Part shown: positions 1 to 8,647 of the stretch, one piece after another
How the letters are laid out: the number at the start of each line of letters is the position of its first letter
Position numbering within the stretch: position 1 is the stretch's first letter
DNA from: Coriobacteriales bacterium
GTDB taxonomy: Bacteria > Actinomycetota > Coriobacteriia > Coriobacteriales > JAEZZM01
NCBI GenBank assembly: GCA_029983705.1
Contig: JASBYZ010000001.1
Span: forward strand, 1-46,583
Direction: 5' to 3'
DNA: 46,583 bases
The notes under the pieces: model-generated
Databases searched by the model: none
Told to the model about the DNA's origin: nothing
The model's input: the letters and a program-made list of their open reading frames with translations, nothing else
Made by a program: the position numbers and the translations under genes

Positions 1-162
1 TATAGGCGAATGCTTGGCAATTACTATTATACCAGGTATTATCCTTTTTCGTGAGGTTACGCAAAAGGTAATTTGACTAAAATATGTCGATTAGGTAATA
101 ATAGCAATAGCAGTTCCCGTAAGTGTCTAAACTTGGATACGGGTAACGCTAAAAGAATTTAG
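1..162. other. Left-edge sequence with no recognisable gene
   Basis: No coding region with a ribosome binding site is visible here. On the minus strand an extended -10 hexamer (TGGTATAAT, bases 34 to 26) could drive a leftward gene beyond the window. A short stem (CCCGTA with TACGGG) lies near 116-142. Whether this stretch is phage or host is unknown. Confidence 0.3.
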
Positions 163-164
163 AA

Positions 165-192
165 AAGGATTAGTTAGAGCTAGTCCTTTTTT
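165..192. terminator. Hairpin terminator, probably bidirectional
   Basis: Arms AAGGATTAG and CTAGTCCTT pair with one wobble. Six T follow on the plus strand, and four T shortly follow on the minus strand. It sits immediately downstream of the doc-like gene and may also stop a rightward transcript entering from the left. Confidence 0.65.
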
Positions 193-569
193 ATTTGAGT
201 GTTTTGTTCAATTAAAATCGCTATATCTTCTTTGAGTAATAACCCGTTTGCTATATCTAAAACCAACTTCTTTTTATTAAGTTCAGATAAAGTCAGTTCA
301 AAATGATTTAGTTTCAGAAATAGAACAAGTGAAATGGTGGCTGTCCTTTTGTTTCCGTCATCAAATGCATGATTTTTAACTAGAGAAATTGTTAAGGCAG
401 CTGCCATTAAAAATATGCTTTGATTTAAAAATTCATCACCAAATGTTTGGAAAGGAGAATTTACTGCGCTTTCTAAAAGATTCACATCATAAAAGCAGGT
501 TCCACACTCTCGATCGTGAGCGTATAGAACCTGCTCCACAGTAATTTGATTAACAGTACTTAAGCTCAT
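180..569 (-). CDS. doc: Doc/Fic-family toxin
   Basis: This 129-residue protein is the size of the phage P1 Doc toxin and carries the Fic signature HAFDDGNKRT at residues 67-76. The invariant His, Phe, Asn, Lys and Arg are all present. Fic enzymes modify proteins with nucleotides; Doc members (GNKR rather than GNGR) are known to phosphorylate EF-Tu and stop translation. The start overlaps the end of the upstream Panacea gene by 20 bases with no separate Shine-Dalgarno site, so translation is probably coupled. This order and overlap are typical of a toxin-antitoxin operon. Whether it is a kinase or an AMPylator cannot be decided from sequence. Confidence 0.9.
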   Translation of the reverse strand: MSLSTVNQITVEQVLYAHDRECGTCFYDVNLLESAVNSPFQTFGDEFLNQSIFLMAAALTISLVKNHAFDDGNKRTATISLVLFLKLNHFELTLSELNKKKLVLDIANGLLLKEDIAILIEQNTQIKKD

Positions 570-1080
570 CTAAGAGATTTCTATTCTCTGCTCTTATCTC
601 ATCAATAAGTGCGATACTTTTTTCGCTAGTTAATGTGCTTAGTTTAACTAGCGACAATGGCATATTTGGCTTATCACAATCATTTCTGTTTGCGTTTTTT
701 GTATACCACGACCTCATATCCTCATTAGTAATTGGAGTATTCCTACCATTTCGATAAGCAGATTTCCATGGTCCTTCCTCATGAGTAGAAGAAATAAGTT
801 CTTCGTTTGAAAAGTCATCATAAAAATCTAACACAGCGTCTGTAATTAAAACACTGTCATTATGCAATTGTTTAGGTGCGTTTTTGCTACGAGCTTTTAA
901 AGTTAATCTAACTTCTGGGTCTACAGGACCGTTATCCCAAGCTTCAAAGCTTGCGTTACACAGTGGTTTACCAGTCCACACTAATGACCAAACTTGAGCG
1001 TAATACAACAACTTTTGTATGCGTAGTTTATTTTGAGTGTATTGACTTATATACGCTACAACATCATATTTATTTTCCAT
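550..1080 (-). CDS. Panacea/SocA-like (DUF4065) antitoxin
   Basis: The 176-residue product has the DUF4065 signature: KLRIQKLLYYAQ, then a FEAWDNGPVDPEV segment near residues 45-57. This domain occurs in SocA and in the Panacea antitoxins, which neutralise many unrelated toxins. I chose the ATG at 1080 because AGGAGG lies 10 bases upstream; the in-frame GTG three codons earlier is only one base from that site. The C-terminus (after residue 130) is variable in the family and is thought to set toxin specificity. The overlapping downstream doc gene is the presumed partner. Confidence 0.88.
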   Translation of the reverse strand: MENKYDVVAYISQYTQNKLRIQKLLYYAQVWSLVWTGKPLCNASFEAWDNGPVDPEVRLTLKARSKNAPKQLHNDSVLITDAVLDFYDDFSNEELISSTHEEGPWKSAYRNGRNTPITNEDMRSWYTKNANRNDCDKPNMPLSLVKLSTLTSEKSIALIDEIRAENRNLLDELKYC

Positions 1081-1126
1081 ATATGCCACACCTCCTAAAG
1101 ATTGCTACAAATAGAATATCTCATGT

Positions 1127-1157
1127 TGTAAAAAGTTTTAAAAGTATTCTTTGTCAA
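1127..1157 (-). promoter_or_regulatory. Candidate promoter of the Panacea-Doc operon
   Basis: On the minus strand a perfect -35 hexamer TTGACA (1157-1152) is followed after a 19-base spacer by TTTACA (1132-1127). The -10 overlaps TACAACATG, a motif that recurs upstream of two other leftward operons. The long spacer makes this a weak call; the motif overlap would suit autoregulation. Confidence 0.4.
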
Positions 1158-1183
1158 ATAACATAACTTATATGTATGACAAT

Positions 1184-1210
1184 AAAACAGGCACCCAATA
1201 TCTGAGTGCC
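1184..1210 (-). terminator. Terminator downstream of the lysis genes
   Basis: On the minus strand GGCACTC and GGGTGCC pair around a 7-base loop (one wobble) and are followed by TGTTTT. It separates the lysis module from the toxin-antitoxin pair, which therefore needs its own promoter. Confidence 0.65.
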
Positions 1211-1212
1211 CG

Positions 1213-1300
1213 TTAGCGTCCTTTCATTTAGGACTTATCGAGGACGTCCTCTAGTCCGGTTGCTAAAACGTGGCTGAAAGGAAAGAAAAGAACCACGGAT
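1213..1300 (-). other. Possible structured 3' leader/trailer RNA
   Basis: Several nested inverted repeats lie between the endolysin stop and the terminator. TTAGC (around 1213) pairs with GCTAA (around 1262). Inside are GTCC/GGAC and the perfect 12-base palindrome GAGGACGTCCTC. CGTGG and CCACG flank a purine-rich stretch further toward the endolysin. No reading frame was recognised. Function unknown. Confidence 0.3.
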
Positions 1301-1304
1301 TAGC

Positions 1305-2009
1305 TTAATCTACAAGCACTTCGTGATGAGCTCCCCATTCGTCAACATAGATTTTGACTTCAGTAAATGGTTTGCCTTTAAGTAGATGACCGTCTTTTAA
1401 GTCAAAGAATTGTCTGGTGACATGGTCACCAGCATTGACAAGTCTTTCACCTTTATAGAGTTTTCCATCAATATATAAATAGGTATTGCCGTCCTTGTGT
1501 TGCCAATCTAGCTTCTCGCTCACGTTGCTAAATATCCTCTCTCTTAATTGATGCCACCTTTTACCATCAACATAATAGGCGGGGCATGATTTACCCGTTA
1601 CATCAAAGTGGCGTATTACATGATCATCTGGTATTCCGTACTTCTTTTGTAGCTTCTTAACAAGCCACCTGAGATTTACAATTTCTTTCTCTGAAAACAT
1701 GCCATCTGAGCAAACTTCAATACTAATAGAGTTGTAATTCCTACATTCAAGGTGTACGTATTTCTTAGCACCAACAGACCAAGCCGTGTCCTCATCAAGT
1801 ACAGATTGGTAGATGGTATCGCCTTCATCAATGAAATAATGAGCAGATGCGTTACGGTTAGCACTTGCAAAGAACTTGCAATTCCTTAGTGCAGCGGGAT
1901 ACGCCCTCATTGAGCCAGCTGTATAGTGAACTACGATGTATTTAATCGCTTGTCCACGCCGCCCCTTGTTGTGATTGTACGGCGTTAAATATTGTCTAAT
2001 TGTTGGCAT
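1305..2009 (-). CDS. Endolysin, N-acetylmuramoyl-L-alanine amidase (amidase_2)
   Basis: The 234-residue product hydrolyses the amide bond between N-acetylmuramate and L-alanine in peptidoglycan for host lysis. The zinc-amidase signatures are VVHYTAG (His28), SAHYFID around residue 55, and HFDVTGKSCP with His134 and Cys142. The catalytic domain spans roughly residues 1-170. The last 65 residues, beginning around YLYIDGKLYKGE, probably bind the cell wall but match no repeat family I can name. The ATG at 2009 was chosen over upstream in-frame codons because it gives a standard amidase N-terminus and only a 14-base overlap with the holin gene. Confidence 0.93.
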   Translation of the reverse strand: MPTIRQYLTPYNHNKGRRGQAIKYIVVHYTAGSMRAYPAALRNCKFFASANRNASAHYFIDEGDTIYQSVLDEDTAWSVGAKKYVHLECRNYNSISIEVCSDGMFSEKEIVNLRWLVKKLQKKYGIPDDHVIRHFDVTGKSCPAYYVDGKRWHQLRERIFSNVSEKLDWQHKDGNTYLYIDGKLYKGERLVNAGDHVTRQFFDLKDGHLLKGKPFTEVKIYVDEWGAHHEVLVD

Positions 2010-2250
2010 CGTGCAGCCCCGCCTTAACCTCTCTACCGTAAATATCTGCAGCTTGTGCGTGCTTAGTGAACGAGTTATTCTTCCACCATGCCCATACGGC
2101 TGCAATGATTGTAAATACTGCTGCGACCACTTGCTCAATTAGAGCATCATCAATCTGGAGTGGTTGAAGCCCGATAGCGGTTAATACCTGGTTCACGAGT
2201 GCTAATGCTAGAATGATTGTACGTGCGATTGTGCCTTTAGATACGTTCAT
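1996..2250 (-). CDS. Holin, SPP1/phi-LC3 family
   Basis: This 84-residue protein has two hydrophobic segments, about residues 8-27 and 38-56. The second ends in WAWWKNNSFT, a hallmark of the SPP1-type holin family. Holins form pores in the cytoplasmic membrane and so time endolysin release. It overlaps the endolysin downstream by 14 bases and shares one base with the XhlA-like gene upstream, giving a compact lysis cassette. The family match is strong by eye. Confidence 0.92.
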   Translation of the reverse strand: MNVSKGTIARTIILALALVNQVLTAIGLQPLQIDDALIEQVVAAVFTIIAAVWAWWKNNSFTKHAQAADIYGREVKAGLHDANN

Positions 2251-2594
2251 TAGTTACCTCCAAATAATCTAAAAAAGTATGTTGCGCCAAGCATAAAGAT
2301 GCCTGAGATGACTGCTGCGATAATTGAAGCTGTTACACCCGTTGGCATCGGTGCTTTCTTCTCGACCAATGCTTTAATGTCTTCAATCGAGCTTTCCATG
2401 TGGTTAAGCTGTTCAGCTTGCTTAGCCTGCTCTATCTCTGTGCGCTGTGTTCGTTCGTCAATCTTTTCTAATTTTTGGTGTACACCTTCCAAATTAATCT
2501 CCATTGAATCGAAGCGTTTAGAGTTTTGAGCTTGTTGGCTAGCGAGCTTGACTAGCTGTTTTTCATGTTCGAGTTGGTTTGAGCAATCATTCAT
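2250..2594 (-). CDS. XhlA/BhlA-like lysis accessory protein
   Basis: The 114-residue product has a long charged coiled coil (about residues 10-80) and one C-terminal membrane helix (about 88-108) ending in FFRLFGGN. This architecture matches hemolysin XhlA-type phage proteins that work with holins at the membrane. The start at 2594 follows a GGGGGG-rich ribosome site. It shares its last base with the holin start. Its role is inferred from architecture and position only. Confidence 0.78.
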   Translation of the reverse strand: MNDCSNQLEHEKQLVKLASQQAQNSKRFDSMEINLEGVHQKLEKIDERTQRTEIEQAKQAEQLNHMESSIEDIKALVEKKAPMPTGVTASIIAAVISGIFMLGATYFFRLFGGN

Positions 2595-2647
2595 CTAGCC
2601 CCCCTTGGTTATTTTTTGTTTTGATTGTATGTGTGGTGTCAGTGCAA

Positions 2648-2675
2648 GAAAAAAGCCCCCGCTTATGGAGGGCTT
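2648..2675 (-). terminator. Terminator between tail-fibre and lysis genes
   Basis: On the minus strand AAGCCCTCC and the facing G-rich arm ending GGGGGCTT form a stem, followed by TTTTTT. It should reduce read-through from the tail genes into the lysis cassette, so some lysis expression may depend on leakage or on another promoter. Confidence 0.65.
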
Positions 2676-2681
2676 GGTGAG

Positions 2682-3290
2682 TTAGAGACCTGCTTTGTGA
2701 GGTATCCCGCTTGCGTCATAGTAGGTGAGCTGTGTGCCACCGCATTTAGAGAGCTGTTTGATTTGCATATATAATTTTTTCAGTATGTTTTTATTTTTAG
2801 AAAAATCAAACGAAATTGTTACATAATTGTAATCATCCGGAATTTTAAGGCAACATAAAAAATTATATTTTTTATCTAAATCTTGCATGATGGTATCAAA
2901 TTTAAACATAATAGATGTGTCGCCGCCCCAAGTGCGATTCCAATCCCAGTTAAGGCATTCCTTTGTTGACAAACCACTAAAAGATTGCATTAAATATTCA
3001 CTTGTATAAAAATTAAGAGCTTCATAAGTTGAATAGCTGGAAGTCGTTTCATTAGTCGTTTGATCAGAAAAATAAATAGCTGAACCTAAGTTATTTTTAT
3101 TAAAATAAACATATCTATCTTCGTTTTTGTCGCTTGGCCCGTTTATCGCTTCCATTAATACACTCAAATAAAATTTCGATTCATAATAAATTGCTTTAAA
3201 ATCACACAGCTCAAATTCAGTATTACCAACTTTTACAATTGTCCTGTCGTCAATGCCTCCGCTGGACACAATAAAATCTGGATATGCCAT
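2682..3290 (-). CDS. Hypothetical phage tail-tip protein
   Basis: I do not recognise this 202-residue protein. It is rich in Tyr, Asn, Ser and Lys, has no membrane segment and ends in a small Gly-containing tail (CGGTQLTYYDASGIPHKAGL). It lies directly downstream of the BppU-like baseplate gene, with the start overlapping that gene's stop context, so it is probably a baseplate or receptor-binding accessory protein. Its coding sequence is visibly more AT-rich than its neighbours, which fits frequent exchange of host-range genes. Confidence 0.6.
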   Translation of the reverse strand: MAYPDFIVSSGGIDDRTIVKVGNTEFELCDFKAIYYESKFYLSVLMEAINGPSDKNEDRYVYFNKNNLGSAIYFSDQTTNETTSSYSTYEALNFYTSEYLMQSFSGLSTKECLNWDWNRTWGGDTSIMFKFDTIMQDLDKKYNFLCCLKIPDDYNYVTISFDFSKNKNILKKLYMQIKQLSKCGGTQLTYYDASGIPHKAGL

Positions 3291-5032
3291 TATTTACTCT
3301 CAATCTTTATATATAGTGTGTTACGGTACCCGCTAGATGGAGCGTCCTTTGTGCCAAACACGATTTTTAACGGAGAGTCTGAAGTTACATACGTTCCCTT
3401 ATCCTGTTTCATGGCAAGGTATGAGTTAAGCGTCTGTGTGGTCACATAGTTACTCAAGTTAGGCTGTGCAATAGTGACCGCTCCAGTTTGTCCGTTAACA
3501 GATGTAACGGTGTTCTTCTGTGCCCCTGCTTGTATTCCGTTTAGCTTAGCTTGGTCTGATGCGCTAATTAGCCCAGACTTGGAGGTTGTAGCAACTGCAG
3601 GTTCTTCAATCGTGACCGCTCCAGTTTTACCATTAACTGAAGTAACTGTATTTTTCTGTGCCCCCGATTCAATTGAATTCAGTTTGGCTTTATCGCTGTA
3701 GCTTATAAGCCCACTTTTTGTAGTGGTGGCGGTAGATTTAGATGCGTAATCGCCTTTTGGTTGATACTTACTCTCAGCATCACTTGGCTTTAAGTAAGTT
3801 TCGCTTAGCTTATCAGGCGTTACGCTTCCATCAGCTAAGTTATCAGTCTTAATGCTTGAAGACTCATCTTTAATATAAGATTTAAGCTCTTCTTTACTTG
3901 CAAGTGAACTTAGAGCCTCGCTGTCTGCGAGCGTTTCTAAATCTGATTTTGTGGCGTAGTCTCCCTTTGGTTGGTATTTAGCATCTGCAATTTTAGGCGT
4001 AAGTGGTGTCTCACCCTCATACGCTGCAATGATATTATCGAGCTTATTAATGCGTCCGTCGCTTACACTCTTAGCACTTGCCTGTTGGCTCTCCCATGAG
4101 CTTTCATGCTCACTTAATGACTTCGTGTAAGCCTGCTCTTGGTTGACAAGCGAGCTTGCGTACTTAGCCTTATCAGCTTTGAGTGCATCATCATAGGCTT
4201 GTTCTTTAGCTTGTATTGATGAACTCACACGATCTAGTGCTTGAGATGCGTCCGTATCAAACTTAGACTTTGCAGAGTTAGCAGCATTAATTGAGTTAGT
4301 GAAGAGTTGCTCTTTAGCCTGCACGCGACTTTCTGCGTCACTTGCGATAGTTGTTTTCCAGCTTGAGTAATCGTTGGCCCGTGAGCTTTGAGAAGCGTTA
4401 AACTTCCTATCTCGTTCAGCCTCTGCAGTCACGTATTTGCCGTCACGTGCTTTTTCAGCGGCAACATAGCGGCTCTCAAAGTCTGCGTGAGCATCAGTAA
4501 ACGCCTTCTCGTTTTCCTGGATAATCTTCTCGCCACGTTCTGCTTGCGCCTTGAGCGTACTTTCAGCATCCGCCTTGATCTGTTTAGCGTCACTTTGGAG
4601 CATCATCATGTCATCAGCGATTGAAAGCAAATCCTGATAGCTGTTCGAGTTAACTATCTTCTCGTAAGACGCTGGGGACTTTTCGCACTTAAGCGTGAAG
4701 TTTCTTGCGCCTACAATGAAGTTTGCGCCCTGGACTTGGAGTTCAACGAGCACATCGCCTACTACTTCGCCTGCCTTCTCTGGTATTGCACATTCGAGAT
4801 GGTCACCAACGGTCGTAAATCGGGCAATGTCTTTCACCTTGTCTGGACGCTCATAGCTCATGATTGCAGTGATACCTTCAAGTGATACTGGAGTGCCGTA
4901 ATCAGTAATCAGTAGCTTGATGAGACGCCCGTTAACGTCTCCTTGCTTAATGATGATGCCATCAGGGATATAGTCGCCTTGGCTGTCAAGGCGGATGTTA
5001 ATCGCCCTGAATTGGTCGAGTTTCTCTGCCAT
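3290..5032 (-). CDS. BppU-type baseplate upper protein / tail fibre
   Basis: The 580-residue product begins with a BppU N-terminal domain (DUF2479; about residues 8-125), the part that docks to the baseplate in lactococcal phages. A long alanine- and lysine-rich coiled coil follows (about 130-330). The C-terminal half contains repeats: PKGDYATKSDL-type modules and at least two copies of KNTVTSVNGKTGAVTI, common in trimeric tail fibres. It probably forms the fibre shaft and contributes to host recognition. The gene overlaps its upstream neighbour by one base. Confidence 0.85.
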   Translation of the reverse strand: MAEKLDQFRAINIRLDSQGDYIPDGIIIKQGDVNGRLIKLLITDYGTPVSLEGITAIMSYERPDKVKDIARFTTVGDHLECAIPEKAGEVVGDVLVELQVQGANFIVGARNFTLKCEKSPASYEKIVNSNSYQDLLSIADDMMMLQSDAKQIKADAESTLKAQAERGEKIIQENEKAFTDAHADFESRYVAAEKARDGKYVTAEAERDRKFNASQSSRANDYSSWKTTIASDAESRVQAKEQLFTNSINAANSAKSKFDTDASQALDRVSSSIQAKEQAYDDALKADKAKYASSLVNQEQAYTKSLSEHESSWESQQASAKSVSDGRINKLDNIIAAYEGETPLTPKIADAKYQPKGDYATKSDLETLADSEALSSLASKEELKSYIKDESSSIKTDNLADGSVTPDKLSETYLKPSDAESKYQPKGDYASKSTATTTKSGLISYSDKAKLNSIESGAQKNTVTSVNGKTGAVTIEEPAVATTSKSGLISASDQAKLNGIQAGAQKNTVTSVNGQTGAVTIAQPNLSNYVTTQTLNSYLAMKQDKGTYVTSDSPLKIVFGTKDAPSSGYRNTLYIKIESK

Positions 5033-5727
5033 TACTTAACTTCCTTCCAGCCTTGAGGATATGCAGTAGGTGAGTATGCGTTGTTATCGATTAAACTCTC
5101 GTATACTTTGCCTTCAAAGCGAACTTTATCGCCCTTCTTATAAGCGTCGTGTGCTCCTGTAGGCTGCTTGAATTCAGTGATTGGCTTTGGACTGTCTCCA
5201 CCCTCACTCTTGCCCACGACCTCGAACGGAATGTACAGAGCTGGTGTGGTGTCAGGTCTCCAGCCCGCCTGCGAGATGTGAGATTGCGCGGTGATGTAGA
5301 GCTTGCCGTTATAGCGGAAGATTTCACCTTGGCCGTAGAGGTGGTTTGGTTGGTACTCCTGGTATGTGTTGATATATGCTGCGCTTTCGTCTGCAGTGAA
5401 GATGTGACTTACCGCCATTTTTAGAGCTTGATTAGTCTCTGTGAGCTGCTCATTTTCAGCCTTAACGCTTGCGTTCTCCTGCTTGACTGTCTCGTTCTCT
5501 TTGCGAACGTTTGCGTTTTCGTCTGCTAACTTTTGCTGTTCTTGGCGTGCCTCGTCAAGTTTGCGTTCCTCGATTGGACGCAAGTTTAGAGTTGCAGCGT
5601 TTATGGTATCGACTGCACTTTTCACTTCATCTGAAAAGTCCTCATACGCCACTTTATGCCAGCCCGACTCCGTGAGAAAGTCCAGTGTCTTGAGGTTGTT
5701 ATTGAATTGAACTATTGAAATTGCCAT
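5032..5727 (-). CDS. Tail protein with carbohydrate-binding (CBM5/12-like) modules
   Basis: The 231-residue protein has a coiled coil (about residues 50-105) built from KQENASVKAENEQL-like heptads. Two small aromatic modules follow, around 125-160 and 190-230. The second, YKKGDKVRFEGKVYESLIDN with a later GW, closely resembles chitin-binding type-3/CBM5-12 domains; the first is a degenerate copy. This suggests binding to cell-surface glycans. ATG at 5727 has a GGAG site five bases upstream. Confidence 0.78.
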   Translation of the reverse strand: MAISIVQFNNNLKTLDFLTESGWHKVAYEDFSDEVKSAVDTINAATLNLRPIEERKLDEARQEQQKLADENANVRKENETVKQENASVKAENEQLTETNQALKMAVSHIFTADESAAYINTYQEYQPNHLYGQGEIFRYNGKLYITAQSHISQAGWRPDTTPALYIPFEVVGKSEGGDSPKPITEFKQPTGAHDAYKKGDKVRFEGKVYESLIDNNAYSPTAYPQGWKEVK

Positions 5728-5736
5728 GTGTACTCC

Positions 5737-7914
5737 CTATAAATTGTTGTATAAATCAACGGCATAGTTAGCTTGGTCCATAGCTGCATTGGCTTGTTCC
5801 ATAGCCTCTTTTGCTTTATCCAAAGCGTAATCTGCGTTGTCACCTGCTGTTTTTATTTGGCTCAAAATCCACGGGATTGTATAAACTTTGCCGTCACCAC
5901 GTCTGAATTCAATCTCGTTATGAGTAATACGAATCATCGCATCCCCGCCACCACTGAATGATGAATACTCACCATCATTAAGATTTAGGCGAGCTTTACC
6001 AGTCGGTGATAAGATGGTTGTTTCTTTTCCGAAATACCCGTCGTTAACTGAAAGAATAACGTCACCGTTGTAGTAGTTGCCAGTTCCAAAGCTGAAACCG
6101 TCGTATGAGTTGCTTGATGAATTGTTAATGTTGCTTAACTGTGACTTGTGATCTGGTGCTACCCAGAAATAGCTCTTTGGCTTTCTGCCTGTCCACGATG
6201 GCGACCAGTAGAGCCCGAGACCGTCAATTGATGCAGTTGAGCCTGCTTGGTAGAGCGTCTTGCCAACTTCAGCATATGACTGCTTACTGTAGCCAACTGT
6301 TGATGCTTGCAGCGCAAGTGTCCCGTCATCACGAGAGACGAGTCCGCCGATGAACTTGTCGCCAGAGTCAATCGAGAGTACATTACTGCCGTCAAGCGTG
6401 ACTGTAACTGGCTGCCCAGCAATCTCGCCGTTGATGGTGAGTGCTCCAGCGTCCAGGTCAAAATTGACTGCTCCGCCACGCAACTTGCCTGCATTGATGA
6501 CATTTGCGGTGATGCCGTCGCCTGTAGCTGCAGTCGTCCAGTTCCACTCACCGTTAGATCGTTTTGAGCTTGCAATAAGCAGCCCTCTTGAACTTAGCTG
6601 GATACCCCACGTGGCTTTAGATTCATCCTTGTTATTAAAGATTGTAATTCCACGCTCAACAGACGTTTGAATGCTGTTGTTTCCAAGCTTGAATTCCTCA
6701 GTTATCTGCTCAAGGAGGCCTTCAACGTATGTTGCAGATAGCGTGCCGTTTTCGTTAAAATAGCCCGCTCTATTCCAGATATTTTCTTTAGCTCTGATTG
6801 TTGCAGCTAGATGTTCACTTGCTGCAAGGGCATTTTTTAGCACGTTAGTGTAGCTTCCAAGCTCAAGCTCAGTGAGCTCATTGTTATAAAGTGAAAACTT
6901 ACGGGAATGAACACGTGCTCTAATTCTAAGCTCCGGCTCAAATGTCTTATCAATAACCGTTACAGCGTCCCCAAGCCCTACGCCTTCAAACTGAAAGCCA
7001 TAGTTTTCTAGATCTATCACTTTAGCGTTATAGCTAACCTTTGGTTGTATTTGGGCTTTGAGAGCGTCTTTGGTTTCTTGTAAGAGCTGCTGCTTATCCT
7101 CGCATTGTGAGTTTTCATACACTCCAAAGGTATGAGACTTAGTGCCGTCTCCGTTTGGTCTACCAAATACCTTTCTAGCCTCTTCATCAGCTACATACTT
7201 AAGCCCACTATTAACTTCTGCAAAGTTAATCTTTCGTTCAAATCCACCAGTTGCTTCACCGCTTGCATCAGTCTTTTGGATACCTTTTCCGTAACCATAC
7301 ATAGCCGTGTAGACGATTTGTGGCTCATAATTACGCTCTACTTCTTGTAAGTCTTTTGCATACTCAAAGCGCTTAGCGTTTTCTTCACCAATAGTTGTTT
7401 TTAAGTCAAGGAATCTATCAACAACTCCAACGTCACTTACCACGACTCGCTCTTGAAACTCACATTGATATGTTTCGCAGAGTTCTTTTAAACCTTTAAG
7501 TGGGTTCGTGTGATAGAAGCTAATGTTTTTGTTACCACTTTTAACGCTTACAGTTCCTGGCTTCCAGCGTGTGCTTGAAAGCATTGATGATAGAGCATTA
7601 AATGCGCTCCCATCTCTAACGCGCTTTTCGTCTAAATAATCGCCTTCAGTCTCACAAAAACTTGAAACCGCATACAACTTTCTGATAAGCGACTTAGACC
7701 GTTTGGCGTTAAGCTCTCTAACAACAAATTCATGCCATTTATTAGTATCTGGTTCTTTTACCAAGATGCGCTCACCATAGCTTGGGTCTTCACCAATGTA
7801 TGTGAGCTCAAGTTCTGAGAGCGCATTAATCTTTTCAGTAATTTGGTCTTCTAGTACGTCAATTTTTCGCAAATACTCACCATCAGCGCTAAAGAGCATG
7901 TATGGTTTATCCAA
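5737..7914 (-). CDS. Phage tail endopeptidase/spike-like protein (Tal)
   Basis: The 725-residue protein follows Dit in the gene order. Its N-terminal about 350 residues resemble the phage minor structural/prophage tail endopeptidase domain that caps the tail tip. The remainder is beta-rich, with repeated Gly-Asn motifs (about 420-650), and ends in a helix of ALDKAKEAMEQANAAMDQAN type. The start is a TTG at 7914 with GGGAG about 10 bases upstream; an ATG five codons later is the alternative. No catalytic residues for the peptidase could be assigned by eye. Confidence 0.78.
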   Translation of the reverse strand: MDKPYMLFSADGEYLRKIDVLEDQITEKINALSELELTYIGEDPSYGERILVKEPDTNKWHEFVVRELNAKRSKSLIRKLYAVSSFCETEGDYLDEKRVRDGSAFNALSSMLSSTRWKPGTVSVKSGNKNISFYHTNPLKGLKELCETYQCEFQERVVVSDVGVVDRFLDLKTTIGEENAKRFEYAKDLQEVERNYEPQIVYTAMYGYGKGIQKTDASGEATGGFERKINFAEVNSGLKYVADEEARKVFGRPNGDGTKSHTFGVYENSQCEDKQQLLQETKDALKAQIQPKVSYNAKVIDLENYGFQFEGVGLGDAVTVIDKTFEPELRIRARVHSRKFSLYNNELTELELGSYTNVLKNALAASEHLAATIRAKENIWNRAGYFNENGTLSATYVEGLLEQITEEFKLGNNSIQTSVERGITIFNNKDESKATWGIQLSSRGLLIASSKRSNGEWNWTTAATGDGITANVINAGKLRGGAVNFDLDAGALTINGEIAGQPVTVTLDGSNVLSIDSGDKFIGGLVSRDDGTLALQASTVGYSKQSYAEVGKTLYQAGSTASIDGLGLYWSPSWTGRKPKSYFWVAPDHKSQLSNINNSSSNSYDGFSFGTGNYYNGDVILSVNDGYFGKETTILSPTGKARLNLNDGEYSSFSGGGDAMIRITHNEIEFRRGDGKVYTIPWILSQIKTAGDNADYALDKAKEAMEQANAAMDQANYAVDLYNNL

Positions 7915-8647
7915 TTAAATACATCTCCCTATACTCGATGGTTCCAGTCCAGTTTTCACAATTAAAGTGGCTAGCTCCTTTTGGCAAATCAAAGAAATCA
8001 GTTAAGATGCTCACGTATTTCATTGCGTTATAGCCATTTATAGTTGCGAAATGTTTTTCTGAATCAATTTCAAAGGCATCACCAGCTCTAAATGCATTAA
8101 TTAGCACTAACTGTTCATTTGCGTCAGGAATTGATATCGTGAGTCTGTTAGTAGCGGACGTGACTTTACCTTTCAAAACAAAATGAGCGCGTCTGTGGCC
8201 AAGATTTCTAACCACATCAGCGCTCGAATTTAGCGGGATTTTATATGTTGTCCCTGACCGTGAATACGGGTCACACGTAAAGGTAAACTGCAGGTGTTCA
8301 GCCAGCGTTGGCCATATGCCTTTCCGCTTATGAGAATATCCAGTAAGAATAGCGTTGATGATACGGTCATTATCTCGCTTATCAATCAGCTCACATTTCT
8401 TGCCTTTACTAAGGTCAACAATAAGCCTTGATAAGTCATCAGTCCGGTCAAACTCGTTAAACACTCTTAAATAAGCTGAATACTCTAGCTCAGCATCTGA
8501 GTATGCATTTTCATCAGCGACAATATCACCAGAGCGGCCATTGATATGGGTTATATCAACAAGTCGCATCGGAGGCTTAACATCTCGATTAAGCTCAATA
8601 ATTAACCCAGGATACTTATGCTCAAGATTTATTCCATCATAGATCAA
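7907..8647 (-). CDS. Distal tail protein (Dit)
   Basis: The 246-residue product has the length and layout of siphovirus Dit proteins: an N-terminal ring domain beginning MIYDGINLEHKYPG, with the family's THINGRSGDI segment near residue 33, and a C-terminal galectin-like domain from about residue 140. It sits between tape measure and Tal, the canonical place. It forms the hexameric ring at the tail tip. Coding overlaps with both neighbours indicate coupled translation. Confidence 0.87.
   Translation of the reverse strand: MIYDGINLEHKYPGLIIELNRDVKPPMRLVDITHINGRSGDIVADENAYSDAELEYSAYLRVFNEFDRTDDLSRLIVDLSKGKKCELIDKRDNDRIINAILTGYSHKRKGIWPTLAEHLQFTFTCDPYSRSGTTYKIPLNSSADVVRNLGHRRAHFVLKGKVTSATNRLTISIPDANEQLVLINAFRAGDAFEIDSEKHFATINGYNAMKYVSILTDFFDLPKGASHFNCENWTGTIEYREMYLIG

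Noticed and set aside
1..180. Second attachment site matching the tRNA-Lys 3' end
   Set aside because: Only a trivial AGGATTA match was seen; the T-arm sequence is absent, so no att site is called.
951..1166. Plus-strand 71-residue frame across the Panacea promoter
   Set aside because: It lies opposite the antitoxin start and promoter and has no ribosome site.
3465..3720. Direct repeats that might suggest a CRISPR array
   Set aside because: The repeats encode tail-fibre VTSVNGKTGAVTI modules in frame; spacing and lack of palindromic repeats exclude CRISPR.
5149..5710. Plus-strand frames opposite the CBM-like tail gene
   Set aside because: Antisense shadows of the coiled-coil region; no family resemblance and no ribosome sites.
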